A DNA stretch of 60,857 bases from assembly GCA_020061355.1 (NCBI GenBank), contig JAGUYK010000038.1, positions 1-60,857 of the forward strand. The letters are read 5' to 3'. The notes below the pieces were generated by a model. That model made no database searches. It saw nothing but the letters and a program-made list of their open reading frames with translations, and was not told where the DNA came from. Source of the DNA: Ignavibacteriales bacterium (GTDB taxonomy: Bacteria; Bacteroidota; Ignavibacteria; Ignavibacteriales; Melioribacteraceae). The position numbers and the translations under genes are program-made. Below, in pieces: positions 33,786 through 41,092 of this stretch (position 1 is its first letter; every line of letters starts with the position of its first letter).

Positions 33786-36700
33786 ATGAAGCGACCATTT
33801 TCTATTTCCCATTATTCCATCATTCCATTATTCCTTTTTGCATTCACACTATTGCAGGCACAGGAGGATCTACTATTACGATTTCCGGCAGTAAATAACG
33901 ACGGCTCCAAAATCGCTTTTTCTTTTCAAGGTGATATCTGGACAGTCCCATCAGCCGGAGGAAAAGCAACACGTTTAACAATACACGAAGCGTACGAAGC
34001 AAATCCAAAATTCTCGTACGACGGGAAGCAGATTGCTTTCTCCGGCAACCGATACGGTAATAACGATATTTTTGTTATGTTAACCGAAGGCGGAACACCT
34101 AAACGACTTACATATCATTCCGCACCGGACAACATTTCAAGCTGGACTGCAGACGGAAATATAATTTTCTCTACTTCACGCGAATTCAATCAAATCGAAC
34201 GTCCGCAGGAAGTCTACTCAGTTTCTGCAAACGGTGGAACTGAGATGCGTGTTCTCGATGCTGTAGGATTCGATCCGGTCTATTCACCCGACGGCAGATT
34301 TCTTGCATTTGTACGCGGCGATATCAACCCGGTATTTAGAGAGGATTATAAAGGTCCTTCAAACAGAGATATCTGGCTATATGATACAAAATCAAAAACA
34401 TATTCCAAGCTTGTAAGCTTCGAAACAAACGATATTATGCCTCAATGGAGCGATAGCAGAACAATCTACTTTATGAGTTCTATTAGCGGCAATTATAATA
34501 TCTATAAAATAAAAATTGACGATAATGGAAAAACCTTAGGCAAGCCTGAACAATTAACAAATGTAAGCGATCATTCAATCCGCTATTTTTCTCTCTCTTC
34601 CGACGGTTCTACAATTGTTTATGAACAGGAAAAGAATATATACTTAATGAAAACATCCGGCGGCTCTGCAAAAAAAGTTGATGTCTCAATCAGTGCAGAC
34701 GACCGTTTTGATCCTACAGAAATAAAAACATTCAATAATAATGCTGCCGGGTATGCTGTTTCTCCAAATGGAAAACTTATATCATTTACCATCCGCGGGG
34801 AAATTTTTGTTAAGGAAGCAGATAAAGAAAAATCGAGAAGTGTTAACCTAACTAACTCGCCATACCGTGATACGGATTTTGAATGGCTTAGCGATACTAC
34901 TTTAATTTTTACATCTGACCGCGAAGACAATAATTACGAGTTCTATATTGTTAAGTCAGCCGATCCAAAACAGCCGAATATTTTCAAATCGCTAAAGCAT
35001 AGCATAACCCGTTTAACCAAAACGGATCAGGACGAAACTTCTCCTTCAATCTCAAACGACGGCAAAAAGATTGCATTCATTAGAGCTTCAGACATAAAAG
35101 AACTTGTCGTTGCTGAGATAGCTCCCGATGGAAAGCTCACAAATGAAAAAATTCTTCATAAAGGGTGGAATGTTCCGCAAAATCTTTCCTGGAGTCCGGA
35201 TGATAAATGGCTCGCTTATTCAATGACCGATCTTTACTTCAATCAGGAAGTATTTATTCATGCAGCAGATAATTCATCCGGACCTGTAAATATTAGCATG
35301 CATCCGAGAACAGATGGTTCGCCATTCTGGAGTGCAGACGGTTCGAAGCTCGGTTTTACTTCCGAAAGAAATAACAGGAATACCGACATCTGGTTTGTAT
35401 GGCTTAAAAAAGATGATTGGGAAAAAACAAAACAGGACTGGGATGAAAAAGAACCCGCAGCTGATAAACCCGTAGCGGCAAAACCGGCTGACGACAAAGC
35501 AAAGGACGATAAAACTAAAAAGGAAGCACCAAAAGTAAAACCAATTCAAATTGATTTTGATAAAATTCACGAACGTGTTGTTCAGGTAACAAACTTCCCC
35601 GGTAACGAAGGCAACCTGATAATTTCCAAGGACGGCGAGACTTTCTTTTATACAGCACAAAGCAGCACGGCTAAAGGGCGTGACCTTTACAGCATTAAAT
35701 GGGACGGAAAAGATCTTAAAGAAATTACAAAAGGCGGATCTAATCCGGTAAATGTCAGTATGGATAAAGAAGGTAAGTATCTTTACTATATGAAACAGGG
35801 TGGTTCAATAACTCGTCATGATATAAAAACGGATAAGCCGGAACCGCTTCCTTATTCAGCTAAAATGAAGATTGATTATCCGGCGGAACGTCAGCAAATT
35901 TTTGAAGAGGCATGGCGAACAATCCGGGATGGATTCTATGATCCGCAGTTTCATGGTTATGATTGGAATGCGCTTAAAAAGAAATATCGGGAGCTTTGTT
36001 TAATTGCATCGACAAGTAATGATTTGCGCGACATGTTCAATAATATGCTTGGTGAACTGAATGCAAGTCACATGGGATTTACTGCATCGGACAGAGCAGA
36101 AACTCAAAGAGATGCGTCAGGGCTGCTTGGCGTAGATTTAATGCCGGTCAAAGATGGAATGAAAGTGTTGCGTGTAATTCCCGATTCACCGGCGGACAAA
36201 TCTAACAGCAAACTTTTCGTTGATGATGTTATCACCGCAGTTGACGGAAGCAGTTATAACACAGGTAATAATTTTTATGAGTTGCTAAATACGAAAGCAG
36301 ACGAGAAAACATTACTAACGGTTAAAAGTGAAGATGGTAAAGAAAGAGAGGTTGTAATTCGTCCGGTTTCTTCTTTAAGGCAGCTTATGTATTCCGAGTG
36401 GGTCGCTGAAAGGAAAAAACTTGTTGATAAATATTCCAACGGTAGATTGGGTTATATTCATATTCAGGGAATGGATTTCCCAAGCTTCGAAGTATTTGAG
36501 AGAGAGTTAACTGCAGCGGGATACGGTAAAGATGGATTGTTAATCGACGTGCGATACAACGGCGGCGGATCAACAACGGATTATTTGATGACTGTTCTCA
36601 ATTACAAACAGCATGCTTATACAATTCCACGCGGTGCAAGCAATGATCTTGAAAAAGATAAGTTAAAATTCCGAGATTATTATCCAACCGGTGAACGGCT

Positions 36701-37052
36701 TGTCTTTGCAGCATGGACGAAGCCTTCAATCGCTCTTTGTAATGAAGGAAGTTATTCAAACGCAGAAATCTTTTCGCATGCGTACAAAACATTAGGCATA
36801 GGAAAACTTGTCGGTTATCCTACTAACGGTTCGGTTATCTCAACAGGAGGGAAGGGATTGATTGACGGATCATTCGTTCGATTGCCATTACGCGGATGGT
36901 ATACAAAAGCAACCGATAAGAATCAGGAACTTGGTCCCGCAGTACCCGATATCATCGTTGAAAATTCTATTGATTGGATTGCTAAGGGTGTTGATGAGCA
37001 GCTAAAGAGAGCATGCGACGAGTTATTAAAACAAATCGATTCTAAGAAATAA
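33786..37052 (+). CDS. Secreted tricorn-like S41 protease
   Basis: 1088 residues from ATG 33786 with AAGGGGG just upstream; an ATG at 33756 overlaps the -7 box and is rejected. Signal peptide ends near LLQAQ. WD40/TolB-like beta-propeller repeats (FSYDGKQIAFSG, YSPDGRFLAF, WSADGSKLGF) fill about 25-560, with a Lys/Asp/Ala-rich linker near 560-595. A C1-like helical domain, a PDZ domain (about 790-860) and the S41 core follow. Catalytic residues: His762 in NASHMG, and Ser991 in NEGSYSNAEIF, aligned with tricorn Ser965. Degrades peptides, here outside the cytoplasm. Own terminator downstream. Confidence 0.93.
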   Translation: MKRPFSISHYSIIPLFLFAFTLLQAQEDLLLRFPAVNNDGSKIAFSFQGDIWTVPSAGGKATRLTIHEAYEANPKFSYDGKQIAFSGNRYGNNDIFVMLTEGGTPKRLTYHSAPDNISSWTADGNIIFSTSREFNQIERPQEVYSVSANGGTEMRVLDAVGFDPVYSPDGRFLAFVRGDINPVFREDYKGPSNRDIWLYDTKSKTYSKLVSFETNDIMPQWSDSRTIYFMSSISGNYNIYKIKIDDNGKTLGKPEQLTNVSDHSIRYFSLSSDGSTIVYEQEKNIYLMKTSGGSAKKVDVSISADDRFDPTEIKTFNNNAAGYAVSPNGKLISFTIRGEIFVKEADKEKSRSVNLTNSPYRDTDFEWLSDTTLIFTSDREDNNYEFYIVKSADPKQPNIFKSLKHSITRLTKTDQDETSPSISNDGKKIAFIRASDIKELVVAEIAPDGKLTNEKILHKGWNVPQNLSWSPDDKWLAYSMTDLYFNQEVFIHAADNSSGPVNISMHPRTDGSPFWSADGSKLGFTSERNNRNTDIWFVWLKKDDWEKTKQDWDEKEPAADKPVAAKPADDKAKDDKTKKEAPKVKPIQIDFDKIHERVVQVTNFPGNEGNLIISKDGETFFYTAQSSTAKGRDLYSIKWDGKDLKEITKGGSNPVNVSMDKEGKYLYYMKQGGSITRHDIKTDKPEPLPYSAKMKIDYPAERQQIFEEAWRTIRDGFYDPQFHGYDWNALKKKYRELCLIASTSNDLRDMFNNMLGELNASHMGFTASDRAETQRDASGLLGVDLMPVKDGMKVLRVIPDSPADKSNSKLFVDDVITAVDGSSYNTGNNFYELLNTKADEKTLLTVKSEDGKEREVVIRPVSSLRQLMYSEWVAERKKLVDKYSNGRLGYIHIQGMDFPSFEVFERELTAAGYGKDGLLIDVRYNGGGSTTDYLMTVLNYKQHAYTIPRGASNDLEKDKLKFRDYYPTGERLVFAAWTKPSIALCNEGSYSNAEIFSHAYKTLGIGKLVGYPTNGSVISTGGKGLIDGSFVRLPLRGWYTKATDKNQELGPAVPDIIVENSIDWIAKGVDEQLKRACDELLKQIDSKK
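33811..33834 (+). repeat. 8-bp tandem repeat in the protease signal-peptide codons
   Basis: Three adjacent octamers, ATTATTCC, ATCATTCC and ATTATTCC, encode part of the hydrophobic signal peptide (HYSIIPLF). Repeat-derived sequence has been accommodated as a signal sequence. Confidence 0.6.
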
Positions 37053-37072
37053 ATTATAAGTGTAGTTACCAC

Positions 37073-37104
37073 GACCTTGAAGGTTACCCAAAACCTTCAA
37101 GGTC
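37073..37104 (+). terminator. Rho-independent terminator of the tricorn-like gene
   Basis: 13-bp perfect stem GACCTTGAAGGTT / AACCTTCAAGGTC (37073-37085 with 37092-37104), 6-nt loop, then TTTATAATTTT, 20 bp after the stop codon. Confidence 0.85.
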
Positions 37105-37180
37105 TTTATAATTTTCCCGCTTAACAAAGGAACCACCATGTTTTCATAAAGTATAAAGAAAGCACAAACTGCTTTCACCT

Positions 37181-37624
37181 GTGAAATTCATATTAATAAT
37201 AATCTTCATACTCTCTTCTTCGATATCGGCGCAGAATAAAATGTCTAAAAACGATTCAACAAAAATCTTTTCTGAAAAAGATACTATCAAACAGATAAGA
37301 ATTAATAAACAAAACGATACTATTTTCCAAAAATCTCTATTGGAATTAAAAACAATATTAAGCAGCGAATACTTTAAGCTGGATCAGATGAGAATGATAA
37401 TGAAACCCGTTCCGGAAAATGAAGGTTTTACAAAAGAAGAATTCGAGAGCGGTTTGAGCAAAAACGAATTAATTGCATACAAGAGAAACAAAGAGATGCT
37501 TTTTAGTATACTACAGAAAAAATTTGACGATAACTGGTGCTACAAAGTAAAAAGCCTGGGTCAATTAATTGGCATCCCGGATTTTGTAATTAAAATGCTA
37601 CAGTTCGGACTTCTTTTATTATAA
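37181..37624 (+). CDS. Small secreted protein, unknown function
   Basis: 147 residues from a GTG, the only start that keeps the signal peptide MKFILIIIFILSSSISAQ. The mature part is charged and helical (Lys, Glu, Asn rich) with a hydrophobic end (KMLQFGLLLL). No Shine-Dalgarno sequence; a 6-bp hairpin GAAAGC/GCTTTC (37158-37176) lies directly before the GTG. No family recognised. Lies after the protease terminator, so probably separate from it. Confidence 0.6.
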   Translation: MKFILIIIFILSSSISAQNKMSKNDSTKIFSEKDTIKQIRINKQNDTIFQKSLLELKTILSSEYFKLDQMRMIMKPVPENEGFTKEEFESGLSKNELIAYKRNKEMLFSILQKKFDDNWCYKVKSLGQLIGIPDFVIKMLQFGLLLL

Positions 37625-37625
37625 T

Positions 37626-37734
37626 GTCACTGCGGCCTCCGTACAAGCACCGGAGATTGCGGTTATTAACCCTTTCTTATGAATTAACTTCACCACAAAC
37701 ATCTCTTCTCCCAAAAGAGATCACCCGCAGTGAC
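37626..37734. repeat. MITE-like element with 10-bp inverted ends
   Basis: GTCACTGCGG (37626-37635) and CCGCAGTGAC (37725-37734) are perfect inverted repeats bounding 109 bp. Inside are a CTCCG...CGGAG hairpin and ATCTCTT / AAGAGAT arms (37701-37707 with 37715-37721). No coding frame and no clear target-site duplication. Resembles degenerate dispersed palindromic elements with GTCA-TGCG ends. Confidence 0.5.
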
Positions 37735-37889
37735 GATCCAAATATTATTAAGCCGGGTAAAAAATAAAATCCAAAAATTTTTCTATATAAACATTTGGCG
37801 CTGCTTCAACTTTATTAATAAATTCACCGGTAATCCGATATTAAAAACCTCCGAAAATTTAAAAGTAACTATCTAATCATCTTCTTCCT

Positions 37890-37933
37890 GTTAATAATTT
37901 CTTAGCAATTACTTAACAATTCGTTAATCTATG
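37890..37933 (+). promoter_or_regulatory. Four tandem 11-bp repeats resembling a Pho box
   Basis: Units GTTAATAATTT (37890), CTTAGCAATTA (37901), CTTAACAATTC (37912) and GTTAATCTATG (37923) follow each other without gap; consensus (C/G)TTAAnAATT. Eleven-bp direct repeats with a TTAACA core are the layout bound by PhoB/PhoP-type OmpR-family regulators. Similar units occur upstream of the PiT phosphate transporter (56329-56366). Lies 46 bp upstream of the gene at 37980. Confidence 0.45.
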
Positions 37934-37979
37934 TTAAATAAGAATGATTTAATATTAGTAGCAAAAAAAGGAGGTTAAT

Positions 37980-38192
37980 ATGCTAGGATTATGGCTGGCA
38001 CTTTCAGGATTATTTTTTGGTACTTTGTGTTCTTACATTGCTAAGAAGTATGATCGATTTCCGAAGAATTGGTTTCTTGTCGGTTTTATTTCCGGTCCGC
38101 TTGGTTTACTCTTAATTATACTTTTATCAAAATTAAATGAAGATGAATTATCAATCGAAGAAAGTAATCGAACAATGCTGGGCGCTAATTAA
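37980..38192 (+). CDS. Small membrane protein, unknown function
   Basis: 70 residues with two membrane helices (about 3-20 and 32-50) around a short basic loop (KKYDRFPKNW), and an acidic C-terminal tail. AGGAGGT lies 4 bp before the ATG, one of the strongest ribosome sites in the window, so the gene is convincing despite its size. Preceded by the 11-bp repeat array. Convergent with the anti-sigma gene, 9 bp apart. Function unknown. Confidence 0.75.
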   Translation: MLGLWLALSGLFFGTLCSYIAKKYDRFPKNWFLVGFISGPLGLLLIILLSKLNEDELSIEESNRTMLGAN

Positions 38193-38201
38193 TAAAAGCA
38201 G

Positions 38202-39422
38202 TTAAATTTGCCATTCGATTTCGAACCACCAGCGTTCAAGCATATCTCTATCGAGTTTAATAATGCCTTCTTGTGTTACACCCGGTGGCAGAGGGTAATA
38301 CGCAGTAATTTTGTTGAACAATATTGATCGGTATGATTCGGCAGAGCGTGGAATTAAAGCTAACAAAGTAAGTAGATCACTTTCTCTTGCGTTACTAATT
38401 ATCTTTTCAATAGAGGTATCTCCCCCATTTTCATAATCGAACTTTGCAACCTCACTTTTTAATATTTCCGATGCATCTGCCCTGTAAGGCGTTCCGGGAT
38501 GCATCGAGGTTCGCAATTCGCAGATGTATCCTTCATCTAAAAAGTAAGCCCTTCCTTTCTGTTCAATTTCCAAATAACCATATTCTACATAAACCTTTGC
38601 GTTGGAATTGTCATCAATAAGTAAATTAAATGTGCCCCCTCTATCGTGAATAACCGCATCGTTCAATTCAATTGTCAGATAGGGCATCAAAGAAGTGTTG
38701 ACAACCTGAATGGCGCCTCTTAATAATTTAATCCTGTTGCTCTTGTCCTTCGCTTTAAGAAGTATTAAAAAGGAATTCGGTTCAACCTCTAACCTTCCTG
38801 TTTTGGGAATATTAATAACCACCTTGGAGAATTCATCTATAGCCAGATTTTCACCTTCATCCCATCGCTCTGAAAGACTAATCTGACCGTTAATAGCAAC
38901 GCTTCCCGCAACAGTTCTAACTTTCCAGGGAGAGTTAATGAGCATAAAGTCATAAATAAAATAGCCGACTGCTATTAGTACAATTGGCAACAAAGTCCAG
39001 ATTGTTTTTGTAAGACTAAGGCTATAGCGAGAAGGGAGTGGTCTTGTAAGCTTAGTAGTAAAAATTGAACGGGTAACGTTGCTCTTCCGGATAACGCCGC
39101 GAACCTTTTGTAATTCTTTCTCCTGCTTAATCTGCTCGCGTTTAATTTTCTTTATATTGATCTGCGACTTACTGAGTTCTTCTTTTACATCAGCGGCAGC
39201 TCTCTTAAGTAATTCTGCAGAAAGTTGTTCTATTATTGTAGCCGGTGGATCAATTGTATATGGAATGTTTTTAAGCTTATCAAAAAACTTTCGTATTCTT
39301 TTATATTCTGCAAAACAACTATTACAGGTCTTAAGATGATTCTCAATTTCTTTTTTCCCCTCCTCATCTATAAGTTCATCAACAAAATCATGAAGGTTTA
39401 TTTTGATTTCGACACAATTCAT
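38202..39422 (-). CDS. Anti-sigma factor with zinc-finger and FecR-like domain
   Basis: 406 residues. N-terminal zinc-binding anti-sigma domain with the HLKTCNSC motif (His-x3-Cys-x2-Cys, about 29-36), a helical linker, one membrane helix near 143-162 (WTLLPIVLIAVGYFIYDF) and a periplasmic FecR-type domain (about 170-310). The latter suggests that an outside signal is relayed to the sigma factor. Start ATG overlaps the sigma gene by 4 bp, so the two are translationally coupled. Signal unknown; no TonB receptor nearby. Confidence 0.85.
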   Translation of the reverse strand: MNCVEIKINLHDFVDELIDEEGKKEIENHLKTCNSCFAEYKRIRKFFDKLKNIPYTIDPPATIIEQLSAELLKRAAADVKEELSKSQINIKKIKREQIKQEKELQKVRGVIRKSNVTRSIFTTKLTRPLPSRYSLSLTKTIWTLLPIVLIAVGYFIYDFMLINSPWKVRTVAGSVAINGQISLSERWDEGENLAIDEFSKVVINIPKTGRLEVEPNSFLILLKAKDKSNRIKLLRGAIQVVNTSLMPYLTIELNDAVIHDRGGTFNLLIDDNSNAKVYVEYGYLEIEQKGRAYFLDEGYICELRTSMHPGTPYRADASEILKSEVAKFDYENGGDTSIEKIISNARESDLLTLLALIPRSAESYRSILFNKITAYYPLPPGVTQEGIIKLDRDMLERWWFEIEWQI

Positions 39423-39928
39423 AATTTCATCTTTGTCATTAATTGTTCACGTATCGCAAGTAATTTCGATTTTATTTCATCCGTCGATTGATCTTCCAAA
39501 AAATTTTTTATCTCCTCGTAGGTAAAGCCCTCTAAGTCATGAAGAACGAAAATTATTCTGTCTTCATTGGGTAGTGTAATGATCAGGTTCTCAATTTTTT
39601 CGTAGTCATATGCAAAAAAAGTTTTATCTGTAATTTTATTTGAGACATCTCCGTATTTCAAAAGATCACGAATTGCGAATTTTACCGTAATCCCTTTAAG
39701 CCAGATAGCATATGAGTTTTTTGTATCGAATGATGAGATGTTTTCCCAGGCGATTAAAAATGTCTGTAGAGTAATCTTTTGCGCTCTTTCAATATCGGGA
39801 ATCAATCTATATGCTGTTGTAAATACATTTCTTAAATTGATTCCGCAAAGATCAAAAAAAGCATTCTTTCTTCCGGACTGTGCAAGTTCGATTAGATATA
39901 CAACATAGTTGGTGTTTTCGTTTTCCAA
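39419..39928 (-). CDS. ECF-type RNA polymerase sigma factor
   Basis: 169 residues. Region 2 is recognisable but divergent (AQKITLQTFLIAWENI, then YAIWLKGITVKFAIRDLLK); region 4 (LPNEDRIIFVLHDLEGFTYEEIKNFL) is clearer. The start is a TTG at 39928, as no ATG or GTG lies near; the ribosome site is weak. Follows the pilin-like gene by 12 bp and overlaps its anti-sigma gene by 4 bp. Confidence 0.8.
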   Translation of the reverse strand: MENENTNYVVYLIELAQSGRKNAFFDLCGINLRNVFTTAYRLIPDIERAQKITLQTFLIAWENISSFDTKNSYAIWLKGITVKFAIRDLLKYGDVSNKITDKTFFAYDYEKIENLIITLPNEDRIIFVLHDLEGFTYEEIKNFLEDQSTDEIKSKLLAIREQLMTKMKL

Positions 39929-39940
39929 AGTATAATAAGA

Positions 39941-40324
39941 TTAATTTGTAATTGTTATTCTAATTCTATTCTGGTCTACTCTGGCGGTTACCCTTACTAC
40001 AGTTCTGCCGTTTCGTCCAATTTCCTTACCCGTGGCAGTAAAATCAACGCGCGTCGCCCTTACTGTTGCGCTAAAATTGCCCGTATCTGTCCAGTGTAGC
40101 TGTCTGGGTATTGTGAATCTAGTATATACTCCGCCGCCGCCGCCTTGTTCTTCCGGTTTTCTATAATGCTGCTGGGCTAATAATGCAAGATCGTTCAACG
40201 TAGTTATTAGTTGATCTCTGTTTGAGGTTTCATAATAATTCTTCGCAATTGAGAAGCCGGTAAAGACCATTAACCCTACAACAATGACACCCACAAGTAT
40301 TAACAGCAACTGTTGTGTGCCCAT
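39941..40324 (-). CDS. Pilin-like or anchored small protein upstream of sigma factor
   Basis: 127 residues from ATG 40324 (a TTG one codon earlier is possible). The N-terminus is a long hydrophobic helix (about 7-28, LILVGVIVVGLMVFTGFSIA) followed by a helical region (NYYETSNRDQLITTLNDLALLAQQHY), as in type IV pilin-like proteins, but with no basic leader or GFTLIE cleavage site. A five-Gly run and a small beta-rich domain follow. First gene of a three-gene unit with sigma and anti-sigma. Role unknown. Confidence 0.65.
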   Translation of the reverse strand: MGTQQLLLILVGVIVVGLMVFTGFSIAKNYYETSNRDQLITTLNDLALLAQQHYRKPEEQGGGGGVYTRFTIPRQLHWTDTGNFSATVRATRVDFTATGKEIGRNGRTVVRVTARVDQNRIRITITN

Positions 40325-40545
40325 CAATACACCATCATTTGTGTTTTACCAATAAGAATATGAATAGATACCTAATAGAAAATCTTTGGTTGTTATGATA
40401 AACATAAATAGCATTTACTTCAAGAGAAAAGTTAAAATTGAAACACTATCGATGAATGTTTACTAAATAATCTCATATCAGGTTGATTTAATCTTCTCCA
40501 ATAATTAGGTTTCAAACGAAAATTAAAAGGTTAGAAAATTACATC

Positions 40546-40998
40546 GTGAAATCCGACATGTTTTTATATATATCCCAACTAGAGAGCTTATTACCGGAGG
40601 CAAAACCATTGTGGGGTAAAATGACATTGCAACACATGATTGAACATCTAATCCTGGCAGTTAGATCGAGTAATGGAAAATTGAAAATTGAATGCTTCAA
40701 TCCGAAAGAAAAGATACCGGCACTAAAAAGATTTTTGTTGAGTGATCGCCCACTTCCAAAAAATTTTATAAATCCCGTAATAGGCGAAGACCTTCTTCCC
40801 CTTGAATACAAAAACCTGAAGAGTGCCTTCAGTGCACTTAAGTCTGAAATTGATGATTACTATATTTTCTTTGAAACAAATCCGGAAGCGCTAACAACCA
40901 ACCCGACCTTTGGGAATCTGAACAAAGAAGAATGGGATCTATTTCATAAAAAACATTTTACACATCATCTGGAACAGTTTGGCTTAAAACCCGGATAA
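40546..40998 (+). CDS. DinB-like / DUF1569 protein
   Basis: 150 residues from a GTG (ATG four codons later is possible). Four-helix DinB-type fold with metal-site histidines in MTLQHMIEHLIL (near 26-37) and FHKKHFTHHLEQFGL at the C-terminus (near 130-147). Related DinB-like proteins are thiol transferases or metal-dependent enzymes; the substrate is unknown. Single gene. Confidence 0.7.
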   Translation: MKSDMFLYISQLESLLPEAKPLWGKMTLQHMIEHLILAVRSSNGKLKIECFNPKEKIPALKRFLLSDRPLPKNFINPVIGEDLLPLEYKNLKSAFSALKSEIDDYYIFFETNPEALTTNPTFGNLNKEEWDLFHKKHFTHHLEQFGLKPG

Positions 40999-41092
40999 TA
41001 ATTGAATTATTATATGGTTTCTATAATCGAAATTAATTGTGAATATTATAAATTCTTTTCACTCATTTAGAAAATAATTCCGTGGAATCCCA

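Larger units (their letters stand above)
37625..37979. other. 355-bp intergenic region
   Basis: Contains the imperfect palindromic element at 37626-37734, a stretch of about 155 bp with nothing recognisable, the 11-bp repeat array at 37890-37933, and the strong ribosome site of the gene at 37980. Confidence 0.6.
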
